Position numbers and translations under genes: made by a program
NCBI RefSeq assembly: GCF_002906165.1
Contig: NZ_PPCN01000013.1
Location: 114,828-178,827 of the forward strand
Direction of reading: 5' to 3'
DNA length: 64,000 nt
DNA from: Roseibium marinum
GTDB lineage: Bacteria > Pseudomonadota > Alphaproteobacteria > Rhizobiales > Stappiaceae
Part shown: positions 51,008 to 61,000 of the stretch, one piece after another
Numbering within the stretch: position 1 is the first letter of the stretch
Layout of the letters: each line of letters begins with the position of its first letter
Notes under the pieces: model-generated
Told to the model about the DNA's origin: nothing
The model's input: the letters and a program-made list of their open reading frames with translations, nothing else
Database searches by the model: none

Positions 51008-52795
51008 ATGCAAGTGACCGAGGGACATGAATTTAGCGGCGAGACCAAATCGAAACGCACCGTGAACATCGGAACCAAGATCATGGCGGTCGTTGGAACC
51101 TGCCTCGTCGGGCTGATCCTGGTGGCAGTGATCGGTTTGTGGCAGTTGAACAAAATTGGTTCTCTTATCGATGGGATTGCGAACGAGGATATTCCGCTGA
51201 CGAATGCGGTCAGCGAGATCACTATTCACCAGCTCGAGCAATCGATCAGTCTCGAAAGAGCGCTCCGGGCCGGCGCGATGATGGAACTGCACAGTGAATC
51301 AAGCGCGGAGTTCAACCGGGCGCGAGATGTCTTCATGGAATACGCCGAGAAGGTCGATCATGAAATTCAGAACGCGCGAAACCTTGCCAAGCACTCCAGC
51401 GATATCGCCCGCTCCGCGGAAATGAAGACCAAATTCCAGAAGGTGCATCGTGCCTTCGAGACGATTGCCGACGAGCACAAGAGCTTTGACGAACACGCAT
51501 CGCAGGCGTTCAAGCTGGTCGAGGCCGGACAGTTGCAAAAGGCGATGGAACTGGAGCCGGCCATCAAGGCGGAAGAGGACAACCTCAACCACGAGTTTGA
51601 GGCCCTGGTGCAGGAACTTGAAACGTTCACGCTCTCGGCGGCGCGGTCCGCGCTTGAAGCGGAACAGTTCGCATTGCTGTCCATTCTGGTGATCTCGGTG
51701 CTTATATTCGCGGTCTCCCTCGGATTCGCGGGATTTCTGATCCGCCGGGCGATTACCAGGCCTCTGGGCGAAGTCGTCAGAGGTATCAATGCCCTGACCA
51801 CGGGCGACTTTACGGCGGAGGTCAGGGTCTACGCCCGGGATGAAATCGGTGCTGTCGCATCGGCTTACCAGACGTTCCGCGAGTCCATGGTGCGCTCCAG
51901 GCAGCTTGAAGAAGAGCAGCGGGAAAAACGCCGGATCGAAGAAGAACGGCAGAAGAACCTCGCAGAGGCCTCCAGTCAGTTTGTGTCCAGCATCGGCTCG
52001 ATCGTCGAGACCGTCTCATCCGCCTCCACCGAGTTGCAGTCAACGGCGCAGTCCATGTCCAGCATCGCGGAAGAAACCAGCAGCCAGGCGACCTCGGTTG
52101 CCGCGGCAACGGAACAAGCCACTACCAACGTCGCGACGGTGTCGTCCGCGACCGAGGAACTCTCCAGTTCCATCGGCGAGATCAATTCCCGTGTGTCGCA
52201 GGCTTCGACAATCTCCAAGCAAGCGGTTGAAGAGGTCGCAAAGACCGGCGGACAGATGGAACAGCTCGCGGGAACCGCTGAAAAGATCGGTGAAGTGATC
52301 TCAATGATCTCCGACATCGCCGAGCAGACCAACCTTCTGGCCCTGAACGCCACGATCGAGTCCGCCAGAGCCGGCGAGGCAGGCAAAGGGTTCGCGGTGG
52401 TTGCCAGCGAGGTCAAGGCGCTGGCCAGTGAAACGGCCAAGGCGACAGACAATATTTCCAGCCTGATCAAGGAAATTCAGGAACAGACCCAGGCGTCTGT
52501 GATGTCGATAGGAGAGATCGGCAACATCATCTCCCGGATAAACGAAACTTCAGTCGAAATCGCGGCGGCGATGAGCCAGCAGGACACCGCGACCAGGGAA
52601 ATAGCCCAGAATGTAACGGAAGCGGCTGCCGGTACGCAGGCGGTTTCCGAAAACATAGCCAGCGTCACCCAGGCCTCGCAGGAAACGGGTGTGGCGGCCA
52701 GCCAGGTGACCATGGCGGCCGGCGAATTGTCCGGTCAGGCCTCGAGGCTGAAGATCGAGGTGGATGGCTTTCTTGCCAAGCTGCAGGCTGCCTGA
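51008..52795 (+). CDS. Methyl-accepting chemotaxis protein
   Basis: 595 aa. I chose the second of two consecutive ATGs because GGAGGG lies four bases before it. Helix TM1 is at about 25-47, a periplasmic helical sensor at about 48-215 (CHASE3/4HB-like, rich in heptads), TM2 at about 218-240, HAMP at about 240-295 (RRAITRPLGEVVRGIN...DEIGAVASAYQTFR) and the signalling domain to the end. The hairpin tip contains ISDIAEQTNLLALNATIESA and ARAGEAGKGFAVVASEV. No C-terminal CheR pentapeptide. The ligand is unknown. Confidence 0.95.
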   Translation: MQVTEGHEFSGETKSKRTVNIGTKIMAVVGTCLVGLILVAVIGLWQLNKIGSLIDGIANEDIPLTNAVSEITIHQLEQSISLERALRAGAMMELHSESSAEFNRARDVFMEYAEKVDHEIQNARNLAKHSSDIARSAEMKTKFQKVHRAFETIADEHKSFDEHASQAFKLVEAGQLQKAMELEPAIKAEEDNLNHEFEALVQELETFTLSAARSALEAEQFALLSILVISVLIFAVSLGFAGFLIRRAITRPLGEVVRGINALTTGDFTAEVRVYARDEIGAVASAYQTFRESMVRSRQLEEEQREKRRIEEERQKNLAEASSQFVSSIGSIVETVSSASTELQSTAQSMSSIAEETSSQATSVAAATEQATTNVATVSSATEELSSSIGEINSRVSQASTISKQAVEEVAKTGGQMEQLAGTAEKIGEVISMISDIAEQTNLLALNATIESARAGEAGKGFAVVASEVKALASETAKATDNISSLIKEIQEQTQASVMSIGEIGNIISRINETSVEIAAAMSQQDTATREIAQNVTEAAAGTQAVSENIASVTQASQETGVAASQVTMAAGELSGQASRLKIEVDGFLAKLQAA

Positions 52796-52970
52796 AGCTT
52801 CGACAGGGACTTGACCGCTTCCGTACCCTCCAGGCCGGGTACGGAGGCGGACGATTTTGCCCGCCTGCGGCGTTGCGCTTGCTTGCCGCTCGCCGGAGGG
52901 GGGAACGCCAGAGCCGAACGGTTTTCCGCTCAACCGCGCCTGGCAGGCCACCAAATCACCCACAGACCTT

Positions 52971-53080
52971 ATACATAGCGTAATTCCGGCGGCCACTCTC
53001 CCAAGCCTATGATGCGGGGTCGCAACGAACGCCCCAAGGGGCTGAAGCGGGAGAGTGGCCGCCGGAATTACGCTATGTAT
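52971..53080. repeat. 32-bp perfect inverted repeat between convergent genes
   Basis: Bases 52971-53002 and 53049-53080 are exact reverse complements with a 46-base centre that contains its own small stem (CCCC/GGGG). The right arm directly abuts the stop codon of the protease gene. The element could act as a bidirectional terminator, but perfect 32-bp arms suggest a miniature mobile element or REP-type sequence. The rest of 52796-52970 shows no gene. Confidence 0.85.
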
Positions 53081-54519
53081 TAATTCCTGCAGAGGATCTG
53101 CACCGTGTATCTGGCGGCTTCCTCGTCGATGCGGGTCGGGGTCTTGATGCTTGTGATGGTGTTGTAGGACGGCGCCAGGCCCAGGCTTTCCATGAAAGTG
53201 GACATCAGCTGGCCCCGGATGGCGAAATTGATGTTTTCAGGAAAATCGCCCGCCAGCTGAAGGGTCTTGATCTTGTCGAGGCGGGAAACGACCGTGCCGA
53301 TCAGCGCGCCGGTGCGGTCGAGAACCGGACCGCCGGAATTTCCGGGCTGCACCGGTGCCGAGATCATGAAGTGGCGTATATCCCCCTTCACGCCGGCCAG
53401 CGAGGAGACGGTGCCGAGGGTGAAGTTCAGATTGCTGTCGAAGATCTGCGCGAAGGGGTAACCGAGCACGAAGACCTGTTCACCCCGGGCGATCGGCTGG
53501 TTTGCCCGAAACCGCGCGAAACTTTCCGCGTGCGCGCCGGCGAGCTGGATGACCGCAAGGTCATTGACGGGATCGGCGCGCACAAGCCTTGCCGGGCCGT
53601 GCCCGGGCACTTCCAGGCTCGCGCAATTCCCGGCGACATGGGCATTGGTACCGATATGGCCCTGCGCGGTGACGAAATACCCGGATCCGGTAGACAGTTC
53701 CGCCGGTTCTTGCGTGGTCACATCCGGGCCGGATGCGGCCGGGAGGTTGCCGTTTTCCTCAAGCGATTGGGGCTGCAGGCCGGGGGTGGAGGTCACGGTC
53801 TCCAGCGGTGCGTCCGTCCCGCCGTCGTAATAATCGAGGCTGTTGGACATGGCGACGGCGACCCTGTCCATGAAAACCGCGTGTTTGCTTTCCCAGGCGA
53901 GGGAAAAACCGCGGCTGTCGCCGGAAGTCTTCATCACCCGAAGATAGAAGTCGCGGCCATCCTGCTCGCCGGAGACGACGAAAAAGTCGTTGCGCAGTTT
54001 CTTGTAGTCGATGGTGCGTCCCTGCCGTGATTTCGACAGCCGTTTGAACAGGTCCCCGTAGGCCGTCTCGTCGTGCGGGACCGCGAGAGTCTCCAGCTCA
54101 ATGCTGCCGTCGTAGGCGCGCCAGCGGCTGCCCCGGCGTGTCGGAGAAGGCGGCTCGAACAGCTTGACCGGGATGCCGAGCGACAGGCCGGCCGCCGCAT
54201 CCTTGCGGATCTCGAAGCCGAGACGATTGACAAGATCGAGACCGTCGCGCTCCAGGACCTGCATCTGGTTGCTGGCGAGCACGCCGTCCTGTTGGAAGTC
54301 CCGATGCTTTTGAAACGAGGTCAGGGCGTTGTAGGTATGCTTGCCAAAGGCGCCATCGACGATGGCGACATAATCTCCGGTGAAAACCAGAAGATGCTGG
54401 ACGCGGATACGCTCGGGCCATTCCAGATCGTAAAACCAGTCTTTGGACCGGTTGTAGTCGGCAACGCTCGTGCTGACGGATATAACGAGAAAAATGAAAG
54501 CATAGACAACTGAACGCAT
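53080..54519 (-). CDS. Secreted trypsin-like serine protease with peptidoglycan-binding domain
   Basis: 479 aa with a signal peptide ending STSVA before DYNRS. Residues about 45-95 form a PG_binding_1-like domain (VQHLLVFTGDYVAIVDGAFG, THYNALTSFQ-like). A linker of about 100-260 follows, then a chymotrypsin-fold domain with triad His294 (GTNAHVAGNC), Asp320 (DPVNDLAVIQL) and Ser395 (QPGNSGGPV). There is no PDZ domain. It probably acts in the periplasm on cell-wall-bound or misfolded proteins. It is not tightly linked to the neighbouring transglutaminase genes. Confidence 0.9.
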   Translation of the reverse strand: MRSVVYAFIFLVISVSTSVADYNRSKDWFYDLEWPERIRVQHLLVFTGDYVAIVDGAFGKHTYNALTSFQKHRDFQQDGVLASNQMQVLERDGLDLVNRLGFEIRKDAAAGLSLGIPVKLFEPPSPTRRGSRWRAYDGSIELETLAVPHDETAYGDLFKRLSKSRQGRTIDYKKLRNDFFVVSGEQDGRDFYLRVMKTSGDSRGFSLAWESKHAVFMDRVAVAMSNSLDYYDGGTDAPLETVTSTPGLQPQSLEENGNLPAASGPDVTTQEPAELSTGSGYFVTAQGHIGTNAHVAGNCASLEVPGHGPARLVRADPVNDLAVIQLAGAHAESFARFRANQPIARGEQVFVLGYPFAQIFDSNLNFTLGTVSSLAGVKGDIRHFMISAPVQPGNSGGPVLDRTGALIGTVVSRLDKIKTLQLAGDFPENINFAIRGQLMSTFMESLGLAPSYNTITSIKTPTRIDEEAARYTVQILCRN

Positions 54520-54612
54520 CACACCTGCTCCGGCCACCCTCAGAACGTGCCGGCATTCTATCAAAAGTTGTCGCTTCGGAACAGGACAAGGATTGCCGCG
54601 CTGGAAGGCAGG

Positions 54613-55488
54613 TCAGCGGGGGACGACATCGACCTTGTGATCGGTCGTCTGGCCGCCGGCGGTGCGCAGCACGCCCTTGACTGGGGCGGCGTCGCCATAG
54701 TCGCGGCCCCTGGCAACGACTATGTGGTCCTGGCCGACACGAAGCGCGTTCGTCGGATCATACTCGATCCAGCCGATTTCAATGCCGCACCACGCCCGCA
54801 CCCAGGCATGCATGGCGTCGGCGCCTTCCAGGCGCGGCTGGCCTTTGGGGGGGCTGGTCCTCAGGAAGCCGCTGACGTAACCGGCCGGAACGCCGATGCT
54901 CCTGAGGCAGGCGATCATGATGTGAGAGAAGTCCTGGCAGACACCGTGCCGGCGCTCGAACGCTTCCAGGGCGGGGGTGTCCACGGTTGTCGCGTCCGCG
55001 TCGAAACGCATGTCCTGGTGAAGGGCCTTGCCGATTGTCTCGACGGCCGATATGGCGCTCATATCCGCATTCACACGTTCCTGCGCATAAACGGCGAATG
55101 CCGGATCGAGCGGCAGCCGCGGCGAGGCGACGAGAAAATGCACCGGTTCCTCCGGTCTGAGCGACTGGATGCCGGCGAGTTCCCTTGCAAGGGATTTCAA
55201 CGACGGCGAGATGTCGAACGCCTCGGGGGTCGCGGTCCGGTCGATCCGCGCGATCAATTTGAAGCTTAGGTCGCTGTGCGGCTTCCGGTAGGCGATATCC
55301 GTGACGGCATTGCCGAAAAAATCCGTTCTTTCCCGCCGTTCCGAGGGCGCGGGCAGGAAAGAAAGTTCTCCGGCAAGCAGTGTCTGCTCGTGCGGGATCG
55401 TTGCCGGCATCAGGCGCAGGGCGTGGCGCCCGGAATTGGCCGGGCTGGCGTAGTCATGCGTGACTTCAAGAGTTATGTCGTAGAGCAA
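54613..55488 (-). CDS. Transglutaminase-like protein
   Basis: 291 aa from a TTG start with a GAGG site upstream; the N-terminus LYDITLEVTHDY matches the bacterial transglutaminase N-terminal domain, so this start is preferred. The triad is Cys184 (GVCQDFSH), His227 (AMHAWVRAW) and Asp244 (YDPTNAL). No signal peptide. Together with the ATP-grasp-alpha-E and DUF2126 genes upstream it forms the conserved cluster predicted to ligate and modify peptides. Confidence 0.9.
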   Translation of the reverse strand: MLYDITLEVTHDYASPANSGRHALRLMPATIPHEQTLLAGELSFLPAPSERRERTDFFGNAVTDIAYRKPHSDLSFKLIARIDRTATPEAFDISPSLKSLARELAGIQSLRPEEPVHFLVASPRLPLDPAFAVYAQERVNADMSAISAVETIGKALHQDMRFDADATTVDTPALEAFERRHGVCQDFSHIMIACLRSIGVPAGYVSGFLRTSPPKGQPRLEGADAMHAWVRAWCGIEIGWIEYDPTNALRVGQDHIVVARGRDYGDAAPVKGVLRTAGGQTTDHKVDVVPR

Positions 55489-55519
55489 GGCTGCCTCGCA
55501 CTGCGTGGTCGCGGAGAAT

Positions 55520-55567
55520 TAGAGCGTGTCTCATGAATATGGATCCATATTCATGAGACACGCTCTA
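55520..55567. repeat. Perfect 48-bp palindrome
   Basis: The 48 bases are exactly self-complementary with no loop, centred on GGATCC (centre between 55543 and 55544), beginning TAGAGCGTG. The stop codon of the ATP-grasp gene lies in its right end. It can form a cruciform or very stable hairpin between two genes of one apparent operon. Confidence 0.9.
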
Positions 55568-57970
55568 GCGGACATAGGTATCGGTCAGTTCACCTGAGAG
55601 ATGTGCGATCCGGTCCCTCAGATCCGCCAGCATTTCCGGGGTCAGGGTTTCCGGCGTTGCGATCGCCAGACCGGTGTGTATCTGCAGGATCGAGCGGGCG
55701 AGGTGCGAAAGATGGCCGAATTCCGTCGCCCCCGGCAGGACGCCGATGTGCTCCTTCATTTCCGTAAGCTGATAGAGCACAGCGCGCGGGTTTTTCGTAT
55801 CCATCGCCAGGAGGTCGAGAACCGTCGCCTGGCTGAGCGAAACCGCGTAACGACGGCTCATGGACATGGCGCTGTCGCCGACTTCCAGCAGCAGCTCCAG
55901 AGAGCCTTCCGGAGCTTCGGGGCTTGTGAAGACGGACAGCAGGTCCGCCATCGCGTGTGCCCGTTCAAGGGCCCGGCCGAGGCTCAGGAACCGCCAACCG
56001 GTGAAGCGGTACATGTTTTCGTGCACCAATCCTGAAAAGCCGGTGATCTTGCGCAGCAGCAGCCCCATGGCGCGCGGCACGTCGGCGTTTTCGCGCAGCG
56101 CCAGTCTCGCGCCGTTGGCGGTCTGGGCAAGATCGTTCAGGGCCAGCCAGCCATCGACCGAAAACCGGTCCCGGACCTTGCCCGCGCTGGTGACCGCCGA
56201 TTGCAGCATGTCGCAAAGGCTTTGCGGAACAGGTTCATCCGGCGCAACGCCGGTGTCCTCCAGATAGTCCGCGGTCATGGCGACCAGAGGAGCCTCCGGG
56301 TCGGCGGTCTCCAGAAGACGGGCATGGTAGGCGCGCAGCAGGCGGACAGCGCCCTCGGCGCGTTCCACATAGCGGCCCAGCCAGAAGAGGTTGTCGGCGG
56401 CGCGGGCGGGCAGGGTGCCCGCCTGGGATTTGAAATACGGCGACTCCATCTGGTGAAGCAGTGAGTCCTTGACGGGTTTCTGGCCGCCGACGATCCACAC
56501 GTCCGCCGCCGATCCCCCTTCCTGCATCGCGATGGCGCTCGCATCTTCCGTCCGGCCGATGCGGGCGAACCCTCCGGCCATGACCTCCCAGCCGTTCGCC
56601 GTACGGGCCAGGAAGACGCGCAGGCTCATCGGCCGCGGCACAAGCCCGCCCTCGTGGTAGGCCGGCGTGGTCGACAGGGTCACGGCTTCCTGACCGACAA
56701 GATCGCTGCTCTTGCTATCAATCCAGGTTTCAAGAATGCCCTTGTGAAATTTTTCGAAGTCGCGCCCGATGAAATCCGTCTGCGCCGAAGAGAAAGGAAG
56801 CGCCGTCGAGAGCGCCGGGCTGAACATCATCCTTTCCGCATGTTTTTTCACATAGTCCCGCGGGGTGGGGTCGCCGCACCACCACGTGGCGACATTCGGC
56901 AATTTGAGGCGTTCTCCCAGAAGCCGCTTGCTGATACGGGGAAGAAAGGCAAGCAGGGCCCGGGTTTCCAGGATGCCGGTTCCCAGCGCGTTGACCATGG
57001 TGACGGAGCCGTCTCGCACGGCCTGAACCAGGCCGGCGGTGCCAATACGCGACGCCTCCTCCAGTTCCAGCGGATCGGACCAGGCCGCGTCCAGCCGGCG
57101 CCACAGGACGCTGACCGGTTTCAGGCCGGCGACGGTGCGCACCATCAGCCGTCCGTTTTCCACTGTCAGGTCCTCGCCCTCCAGCAGCATGAAGCCGAGA
57201 TAGCGGGCGATATAGGCATGCTCGAAATAGGTATCGTTCATCGGGCCGGGCGTCAGAATCGAAACCCGGCTGTCCGTTTCGCCGCGCAGCTCGACCAGAT
57301 GGTCGCGAAAGCGGCGAAAGAAACCGGCGAGGCGGTAGACATTCGCCCTGGCGAAATATTCATTGAAGACGCGGCCGGTGGCGACCCTGTTTTCAAGGGC
57401 AAAGCCCGCTCCGGAAGGGGCCTGTGCCCGGTCCGACAGGACCCACCAGGTGCCGTCTGGACCCCGTCCGATCTCAAAGGCCAGAAAATGCAGGAAGCTG
57501 CCTGACTTCGGCGTGACGCCGACGAGAGGCCGCTGCCATTCCGGGCTCCTGGCGATCAGGCTTGCGGGCAGGTAACCTTCGCTCACCAGCTTGTTGGGGC
57601 CGTAAAGATCCGCCACAAGCTGTTCCAGAAGACCGGCACGCTGGATGAGACCGTCGCTGATGACCTTCCAGTCGTCTTCGCTGATGATCACCGGAATGTG
57701 GCTCAGGGGCCATTCCCGTTCGTTCGCGTCGTTCTGGCCGTAATGGCGGAAATAGACACCGGCATCGTTGAGATACTGGTTGCCCCGCGCGAAGCGGTTG
57801 CCGATTTCTTCCGGTGTCAGGGAGGACAGGTGATCGATAAAGGGGCGCCAGACCGGCCGCACCCGGCCGGCCGGATCGAGGAGTTCGTCCGAAACGCCAG
57901 GATACGGGCGGTAGGATTTCAGCAATCCCCGCCCGACATCACCCGATATAGCCGCTTCGTCCAAACTCAT
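55565..57970 (-). CDS. Circularly permuted ATP-grasp and alpha-E fusion protein
   Basis: 801 aa, a fusion of two usually separate families. Residues about 1-480 form the type 2 circularly permuted ATP-grasp (DUF404/DUF407), with WPLSHIPVIISEDDWK, ILTPGPMNDTYFEHAYIARY and NALGTGILETRALLAFLP. Residues about 500-800 form the alpha-E domain (DUF403), starting ARAADNLFWLGRYVERAEG. Predicted amidoligase that makes peptide bonds; the substrate is unknown. It ends in the 48-bp palindrome and precedes the transglutaminase gene. The DUF2126 gene ends 38 bp upstream. Confidence 0.92.
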   Translation of the reverse strand: MSLDEAAISGDVGRGLLKSYRPYPGVSDELLDPAGRVRPVWRPFIDHLSSLTPEEIGNRFARGNQYLNDAGVYFRHYGQNDANEREWPLSHIPVIISEDDWKVISDGLIQRAGLLEQLVADLYGPNKLVSEGYLPASLIARSPEWQRPLVGVTPKSGSFLHFLAFEIGRGPDGTWWVLSDRAQAPSGAGFALENRVATGRVFNEYFARANVYRLAGFFRRFRDHLVELRGETDSRVSILTPGPMNDTYFEHAYIARYLGFMLLEGEDLTVENGRLMVRTVAGLKPVSVLWRRLDAAWSDPLELEEASRIGTAGLVQAVRDGSVTMVNALGTGILETRALLAFLPRISKRLLGERLKLPNVATWWCGDPTPRDYVKKHAERMMFSPALSTALPFSSAQTDFIGRDFEKFHKGILETWIDSKSSDLVGQEAVTLSTTPAYHEGGLVPRPMSLRVFLARTANGWEVMAGGFARIGRTEDASAIAMQEGGSAADVWIVGGQKPVKDSLLHQMESPYFKSQAGTLPARAADNLFWLGRYVERAEGAVRLLRAYHARLLETADPEAPLVAMTADYLEDTGVAPDEPVPQSLCDMLQSAVTSAGKVRDRFSVDGWLALNDLAQTANGARLALRENADVPRAMGLLLRKITGFSGLVHENMYRFTGWRFLSLGRALERAHAMADLLSVFTSPEAPEGSLELLLEVGDSAMSMSRRYAVSLSQATVLDLLAMDTKNPRAVLYQLTEMKEHIGVLPGATEFGHLSHLARSILQIHTGLAIATPETLTPEMLADLRDRIAHLSGELTDTYVR

Positions 57971-58008
57971 GCATCACGTCCTCCCGAAGACCACCGGCCA
58001 CCTGACCG

Positions 58009-61000
58009 TCAGACATAGTGCGGCCGACGCAGGTCCAAGGTCAACGGAAACTCCGGATGAGGGTGTTCCTCTTCCGGCGTATACAGGCCGGGCGTGTGGC
58101 CGTGCGGTTCGAAGCGCGCCAGCCGCCGTGCCTCGGCCTCGTTGCCGTTGACCGGAAAGGTGTCATAGCTGCGCCCGCCCGGATGGGCGACATGATAGAC
58201 GCAGCCGCCGATTGCCCGTCCGCTCCAGCGGTCGAAAATATCGAAGGTCAGCGGCGCGTCAACGGGGTGGACCGGATGCAGCGCCATGGAGGGCTGCCAG
58301 GCCTTGTAGCGAACGCCTGCGACCGCAACGCCGTTGGTTTCGGTTTTCCGCAACGGCATCATGCGCCGGTTGCAGGTCACGGTATAGCGCTCGGGATCGC
58401 TGGTGGTGAGCTTGACCTGCAGGCGTTCGGTCGAGCTGTCCGTGTAGCGCACCGTGCCGCCGATCGCGCCGGTTTCCCCCAGAACGTGCCAGGGTTCGAG
58501 CGCCTGCCGGAGCTCCAGATGGATACCTTCGACCTCGATTTCCCCGCAGAAGGGGAAACGGAATTCCGCCTGGGCTTCAAACCAGTCCGGGCGCACGGCA
58601 AACCCGTGATGGTCCAGATCCCTCAGAACGTCCTGAAAATCCGTCCAGACATAGTGCGGCAGCATGAACCGGTCATGGAGGGCCGTGCCCCAGCGGGTCA
58701 GGTTGCCGGACAGCGGGCGTTGCCACAGCCGGGCGATCAGGGCTCTCATGAGCAGTTGCTGGGCAAGGCTCATGCGCGGGTCCGGCGGCATTTCAAAGCC
58801 GCGGAATTCGACGAGGCCGAGGCGTCCAGTCGGCCCGTCCGGCGAATAAAGTTTGTCGATGCAGATCTCCGCCCGGTGCGTGTTGCCGGTGACATCGACC
58901 AGAAGATTGCGCAGCAGCCTGTCGATCAGCCAGGGAAAAGGCGTCGGACCCTCGTTGGGGCGCTTGATCTGCGAGAGGGCGACTTCCAGCTCGTAAAGCC
59001 CGTCGTGGCGCGCCTCGTCGACGCGCGGGGCCTGGGATGTCGGGCCGATGAAAAGGCCAGAGAACAGATACGAGAGGCTCGGATGCCGCTGCCAGTGCAG
59101 GATGAGGCTGCGCAGCAGATCCGGGCGGCGCATGAACGGACTGTCGAGCGGCGTGGCGCCGCCCACCACGACGTGGTTGCCACCGCCGGTGCCCGTATGC
59201 TTGCCGTCGATCATGAACTTGTCGGCGCCGAGACGGGTGTTGCGGGCTTCCTCATAGACGCCTTCGGTAATCGCCACACACTCCTTCCAGCTTGCCGCCG
59301 GATGGATGTTGACTTCGATGACGCCGGGGTCCGGTGCGACCCGGATGACGTTCATGCGCGGATCGGGCGGCGGCGGATAGCCCTCGATATGCACCGGAAT
59401 GCCGAGATCGGTCGCGGCGGTTTCCGCCGCGGCGATGAGTTCCAGATAGTCCTCGATCGCTTCCACGGGCGGCATGAACACGCAAAGCCGCCCGTCGCGC
59501 GGTTCAACGGACAGGGCGGTCCGGACAGTCGCGTCGCCGATTTCCCCGTCAGGCAGCTTCTGTTCCTGTCTTTCCTGCTGGGGGCCCGCGGCGGTGAACT
59601 GCGCGACTTCCTGCGGCCGGTCGGGACGCGGTCCGACCGGAAACTCCGGCAGTGGACCCCTGGGCACGGTCGGGTCGGCGATGTTCGTATAGGGATATTG
59701 CGCGGGTGGTACGTGAGGGAGCGATTCCAGAGGGATGCGGTATCCGACGGGACTGTCGCCCGGGACGAGAAACAGGGCCTCGCGGCGCAGTTTCCAGTTT
59801 TCCGAGCGCCATTTGTGGCCGGAAGCCTTGGCCTGCCAGCGCTGGATTGGCAGGACATGTCCCGACGGAGAGGAGAGCCCGCGATCAAAGACGCGCGCGA
59901 TCCGGTGACGCGCCTCGGCATCTTCGAGTTCGGAATTGTCCGGGGTAACGTTCTCGGGCAGGTTGGCTTCCTTCACCAGCCAGACCGCCGGATCCTCGTA
60001 AGCCGGAACCACATATTGCGGATCGACATCGAGCCGCTTTGCGATCTGGCGGAGCAGGGCGTCCGACATGTCCGCATCCGCACCGGTGTCCTTGCCTTCC
60101 TCCGCGATCAGGTCCGGGTCGTTCCAGATCGGCTTTTCGTCACGCCGCCAGTAAAGGGAAAATGTCCAGCGGGGAAGGGTTTCTCCCGGATACCACTTGC
60201 CTTGTCCATAGTGCAGAAAGCCGCCCGGTGCGAAGCGCTTGCGCAGACGGCGGATGAGGACGTCGGCTTTCTCGCGCTTGGTCGGGCCGACGGCTTCCGT
60301 GTTCCATTCGTCGGCCTCGAAATCGTCGATGGATACGAAAGTCGGCTCGCCACCCATCGTCAGGCGCACGTCTTCCTGAACCAGAACCCGGTCGACATCT
60401 TCCCCGAGGCGGTTCAACGCGGTCCAGGCTTCTTCGGAAAAGGGTTTGGTGATCCGAGGGTGCTCGGCAACGCGGTTGATCTTCATGTCGAAGGAGAAAT
60501 CGACTTCCGCGTGGCTCGCCAGGCCGACGATCGGCGCGGCGTTGGTATAGTGCGGCGTCGCCGCCAAGGGGATATGACTTTCGCCGGTGAGCAGTCCGGA
60601 CGTCGGGTCCAGTCCGATCCAGCCCGCGCCGGGAAGATAGACTTCGGCCCAGGCGTGGAGATCGGTGAAGTCATGATCGGTACCCGAGGGGCCGTCCAGG
60701 GCTTCCAGGTCCGGCTTCAACTGGATGAGGTAGCCTGACACGAAACGGGCGGCAAAGCCCAGGTGCCGCAAGGCCTGGACCAGAAGCCAGCTTGAATCGC
60801 GGCACGAGCCCGTTCCTCTTTCAAAAGTCTCTTCCGGCGTCTGCACGCCCGCTTCCATACGGATGACATAGCCGACCGCGCGGGAAACCTTGGCGTTCAG
60901 CGCGACGATGAAATCGATCGTCCGCAGCCTGTCGCGCGGAACGGTGTCCAGGAAAGCCTTCAGATGGGGTCCGGTCGGTTCGGTCCGCCTGTAGATCTGC

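Noticed and set aside
52971..53080. Terminal inverted repeats of an insertion sequence
   Set aside because: Only 46 bases lie between the arms and no transposase is present anywhere nearby, so not an autonomous IS.
58018..60738. 906-codon plus-strand open frame
   Set aside because: It lies wholly antisense to the DUF2126 gene, has low-complexity Arg/Gly/Asp-rich composition and no recognisable domain. GC-rich codon bias creates such frames.
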